The position numbers were made by a program, and so were the translations under genes. Source: an uncultured Bacilli bacterium (GTDB taxonomy: Bacteria; Bacillota_I; Bacilli_A; RF39; UBA660). From it: a DNA stretch of 22,690 nt. The notes beneath the pieces were generated by a model. That model ran no database searches and was not told the origin of the DNA. It saw nothing but the letters and a program-made list of their open reading frames with translations. The stretch spans positions 1 through 22,690 of the forward strand of contig CAKOQD010000016.1 of assembly GCA_934101185.1 (NCBI GenBank), read 5' to 3'. Of the stretch, positions 21,751 to 22,690 are shown in pieces (within the stretch, counting starts at the first letter, position 1; every line of letters starts with the position of its first letter).

Positions 21751-22071
21751 ATGAAGAATACACTTATTAAGATAATAGTACTTAGTTTAGTTGTTTTTTT
21801 CTTAGTGCTTGTATTTGCAGAAAAGTCTGGTTACTTAAAGACTAAGGAAGAAAAGACTAAAGTATTAACTGAAGAACAGATTGAGTTATTTGAAAATGAT
21901 ATAGCACAGGGAAAATCAGTAGATATTAATGATTATGTAGTAGATAATAATAAAGATTATACAAATGAAGTGTCTAATAATTTTTATAGAGTATCTTTAA
22001 AACTAGAAAAGGGTGTTGATGGAATAATTAAGTTTATATTTAAAGGGGCCTCTAAGGCGGTAGTGGATTAA
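21751..22071 (+). CDS. Small membrane-anchored protein in the yqxA position
   Basis: The 106-residue protein has an N-terminal transmembrane helix (LIKIIVLSLVVFFLVLVFAE) and a short soluble domain rich in Lys, Asp and Val. It starts one base after the spoIIP stop with GGGGG as ribosome binding site, so it is in the same operon. In B. subtilis gpr and spoIIP are followed by yqxA, a membrane protein of about 110 residues. Position, size and topology agree, but I cannot show sequence homology. A sporulation role is inferred from context only. Confidence 0.75.
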   Translation: MKNTLIKIIVLSLVVFFLVLVFAEKSGYLKTKEEKTKVLTEEQIELFENDIAQGKSVDINDYVVDNNKDYTNEVSNNFYRVSLKLEKGVDGIIKFIFKGASKAVVD

Positions 22072-22077
22072 AAAGAC

Positions 22078-22106
22078 TTGTATAAAACTACTAAATGTAG
22101 TATATT
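22078..22106 (+). promoter_or_regulatory. Promoter of the candidate antisense RNA
   Basis: TTGTAT (22078-22083), a 17-base spacer and TATATT (22101-22106). The predicted start near 22113 places the repeat AGCACGTTC at the RNA 5' end. Confidence 0.7.
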
Positions 22107-22112
22107 ATATAT

Positions 22113-22205
22113 AAAGAAGCACGTTCCTTGAACGCCGACTTCGATGTTTTTCATGTTGCGACGTTTCCCTATATCAGAGAGACGTCGCATTTATTTTAAA
22201 TTATT
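22113..22205 (+). ncRNA. Candidate type I antitoxin RNA (about 85-90 nt)
   Basis: The RNA would run from the promoter at 22078-22106 to the hairpin TGCGACGT/ACGTCGCA (22157-22189), which is followed by TTTATTTT. Its 5' end contains AGCACGTTC (22118-22126) and CGCCGACTTC (22133-22142). The same two words open the opposing toxin mRNA, and their complements lie in that mRNA's 3' end. CGTTC-CTT-GAACG (22122-22134) can form a small 5' hairpin. The layout matches RNA II of the par/Fst locus. No convincing ORF: an ATG at 22144 would give 21 residues without a ribosome binding site. Confidence 0.65.
22157..22199. terminator. Shared central hairpin of the convergent locus
   Basis: TGCGACGT (22157-22164) pairs with ACGTCGCA (22182-22189). 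T-rich sequence follows on the plus strand, so it should end the antisense RNA. On the minus strand the following bases are not T-rich, so the toxin mRNA may extend to about 22105. Confidence 0.75.
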
Positions 22206-22263
22206 TTAATAATAAATAAATAATTACAAGCAGTGCTAAAATTAGAAAATCTTTCTTACTCAT
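22201..22263 (-). CDS. Candidate type I toxin peptide (20 aa, hydrophobic)
   Basis: The peptide reads MSKKDFLILALLVIIYLLLK: a charged start, one membrane-length hydrophobic stretch and a terminal Lys, the size and profile of Ibs- and Fst-like type I toxins. GGGGTG (22270-22275) lies 6 bases before the ATG. The stop is TAA at 22201-22203. A minus-strand consensus promoter (22329-22357) gives an mRNA that begins at the repeat AGCACGTTC. Within the leader, ATTATC (22290-22295) can pair with GATAGT (22265-22270) between ribosome binding site and start, possibly limiting translation. Antisense RNA, repeats and hairpin complete a par-like locus. I do not recognise the peptide as a member of a known toxin family. 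Confidence 0.75.
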   Translation of the reverse strand: MSKKDFLILALLVIIYLLLK

Positions 22264-22328
22264 AACTATCACCCCATTTCTTTTAAAGAGATAATGAAGT
22301 CGGCGCCCGTAATGAACGTGCTGATATC

Positions 22329-22357
22329 ACTATAAACTAAAGAAAAATACTTGTCAA
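22329..22357 (-). promoter_or_regulatory. Promoter of the candidate type I toxin mRNA
   Basis: On the minus strand a consensus TTGACA (22352-22357), a 17-base spacer and TATAGT (22329-22334). The start is predicted at about 22322, the first base of AGCACGTTC. Confidence 0.85.
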
Positions 22358-22405
22358 ATGACCAATTTTAAGATTTGAGAGAAAAAATGATTACAAAAAT
22401 AAGAT

Positions 22406-22431
22406 TTGCCTTAGGGCAATTTTTATTTTTG
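22406..22431 (+). terminator. Orphan terminator-like hairpin
   Basis: TTGCC (22406-22410) pairs with GGCAA (22415-22419) around TTAG, followed by TTTTTATTTTT. No gene or promoter on this strand leads into it. Apart from the type I locus leader and promoter, this hairpin and the promoter at 22517-22545, the gap 22264-22574 shows nothing else. Confidence 0.5.
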
Positions 22432-22516
22432 AATAAGAAAACTTGTATCAAAAGTCTTGTTTCTATAAAAATGCAAAAAATTAAAAAAATTATTATCTTT
22501 TTAGTGCAAAGTAATA

Positions 22517-22545
22517 TTGATAAAATAATAAAATCGTGTTAAATT
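22517..22545 (+). promoter_or_regulatory. Candidate promoter of the gene at 22575
   Basis: TTGATA (22517-22522), a 17-base spacer and TAAATT (22540-22545). Confidence 0.55.
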
Positions 22546-22574
22546 GTTAATAGATACTAAAGAGGTGTTTTGTT

Positions 22575-22690
22575 ATGGAAGAAAATAAAAAGAAAAAAAT
22601 ATTAAAAATTACTTTATGTACTTTAGGTTTGATATTAGTATTAGCAATAGGATCCTTTGCAGTATATAATGCAAGTATACCTGGTACTGC
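22575..22690 (+). CDS. N-terminus of a membrane-anchored or secreted protein (3' end outside window)
   Basis: The first 38 residues are visible: a very basic start (EENKKKKILK) followed by one hydrophobic helix (ITLCTLGLILVLAIGSFAVY) and then NASIPGT. This is a signal-anchor or signal-peptide layout for a surface protein. The product cannot be identified. GAGGTG (22562-22567) lies 7 bases before the ATG, and a promoter-like pair lies about 30 bases upstream. Confidence 0.8.
   Translation, partial: MEENKKKKILKITLCTLGLILVLAIGSFAVYNASIPGT

Larger units (their letters stand above)
22118..22322. repeat. Two paired inverted-repeat words flanking the toxin gene
   Basis: AGCACGTTC (22118-22126) is complementary to GAACGTGCT (22314-22322). 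CGCCGACTTC (22133-22142) is complementary to GAAGTCGGCG (22296-22305). The words are separated by 6 and 8 unrelated bases on the two sides. Both converging RNAs therefore carry the same two words near their 5' ends, and the toxin mRNA's 5' and 3' ends can pair. Confidence 0.9.

Noticed and set aside
22144..22209. 21-codon plus-strand frame inside the candidate antisense RNA
   Set aside because: No ribosome binding site precedes it and it runs through the central hairpin. The opposite-strand peptide has a proper ribosome binding site and toxin-like hydrophobicity.
22387..22542. Plus-strand frame of about 51 codons starting ATGATTACA
   Set aside because: Its first part is a terminator hairpin, composition is non-coding and the next gene's promoter lies inside it.

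Overview
This is AT-rich DNA (coding sequence near 30% GC) from a spore-forming, low-GC Firmicute using the standard genetic code: sufD ends in TGA and tryptophan is read from TGG. Sporulation genes (sigK, gpr, spoIIP, a CotD-like coat protein, YjcZ-like peptides) sit among Bacillus-type housekeeping blocks (yqeG-yqeH, rpoZ, recX, ffh, rpsT-gpr-spoIIP). Short, Lys/Asn-rich proteins and a C-type-lectin-like surface protein suggest an uncultured gut Bacilli lineage. The taxonomic placement is inference.

Layout. 1-605: 3' end of a surface protein whose last 120 bp are GC-rich and adenine-poor, like the variable region of a diversity-generating retroelement. 667-2850: yqeG, yqeH, an unknown gene and tRNA-Arg(ACG). 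2912-6825: uppP (-), a DUF3603-like gene, sigK (-), an NfeD/SPFH membrane pair, then a two-hairpin element. 6868-9565: ffh, a zinc-ribbon membrane protein, a DUF4186 gene and a CotD-like gene. 9607-9775: a promoter-to-terminator structured RNA with no ORF. 9869-13772: an unknown gene, a patatin-like lipase, rpoZ, recX and prsA (-). 13852-14128: two tiny YjcZ-like genes behind a SigK-type promoter. 14140-15258: a HIT protein and a CptIN-type type III toxin-antitoxin system (both -). 15303-18451: a sufC-sufD-sufS-sufU operon without sufB. 18478-22071: a transglutaminase-like protein (-), rpsT (-), gpr, spoIIP and a yqxA-position membrane protein. 22078-22357: a compact convergent two-promoter locus encoding a 20-residue hydrophobic peptide. 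22575-end: start of a membrane-anchored protein.

Two RNA-regulated toxin-antitoxin loci stand out. The first (15034-15258) is CptIN-like: a 49-nt pseudoknot repeat present about 2.2 times, with compensatory base changes between copies, lies upstream of an endoribonuclease toxin. The second (22078-22357) looks previously undescribed. It has the architecture of the enterococcal par (Fst) type I locus: facing promoters, the same two short repeats at the 5' ends of both RNAs, a shared central hairpin and a toxin-like peptide. The peptide itself does not resemble Fst.

Sporulation genes span several stages: SpoIIP (engulfment), SigK (late mother cell), CotD and YjcZ-like proteins (coat, SigK-type promoter) and GPR (breakdown of small acid-soluble proteins at germination).
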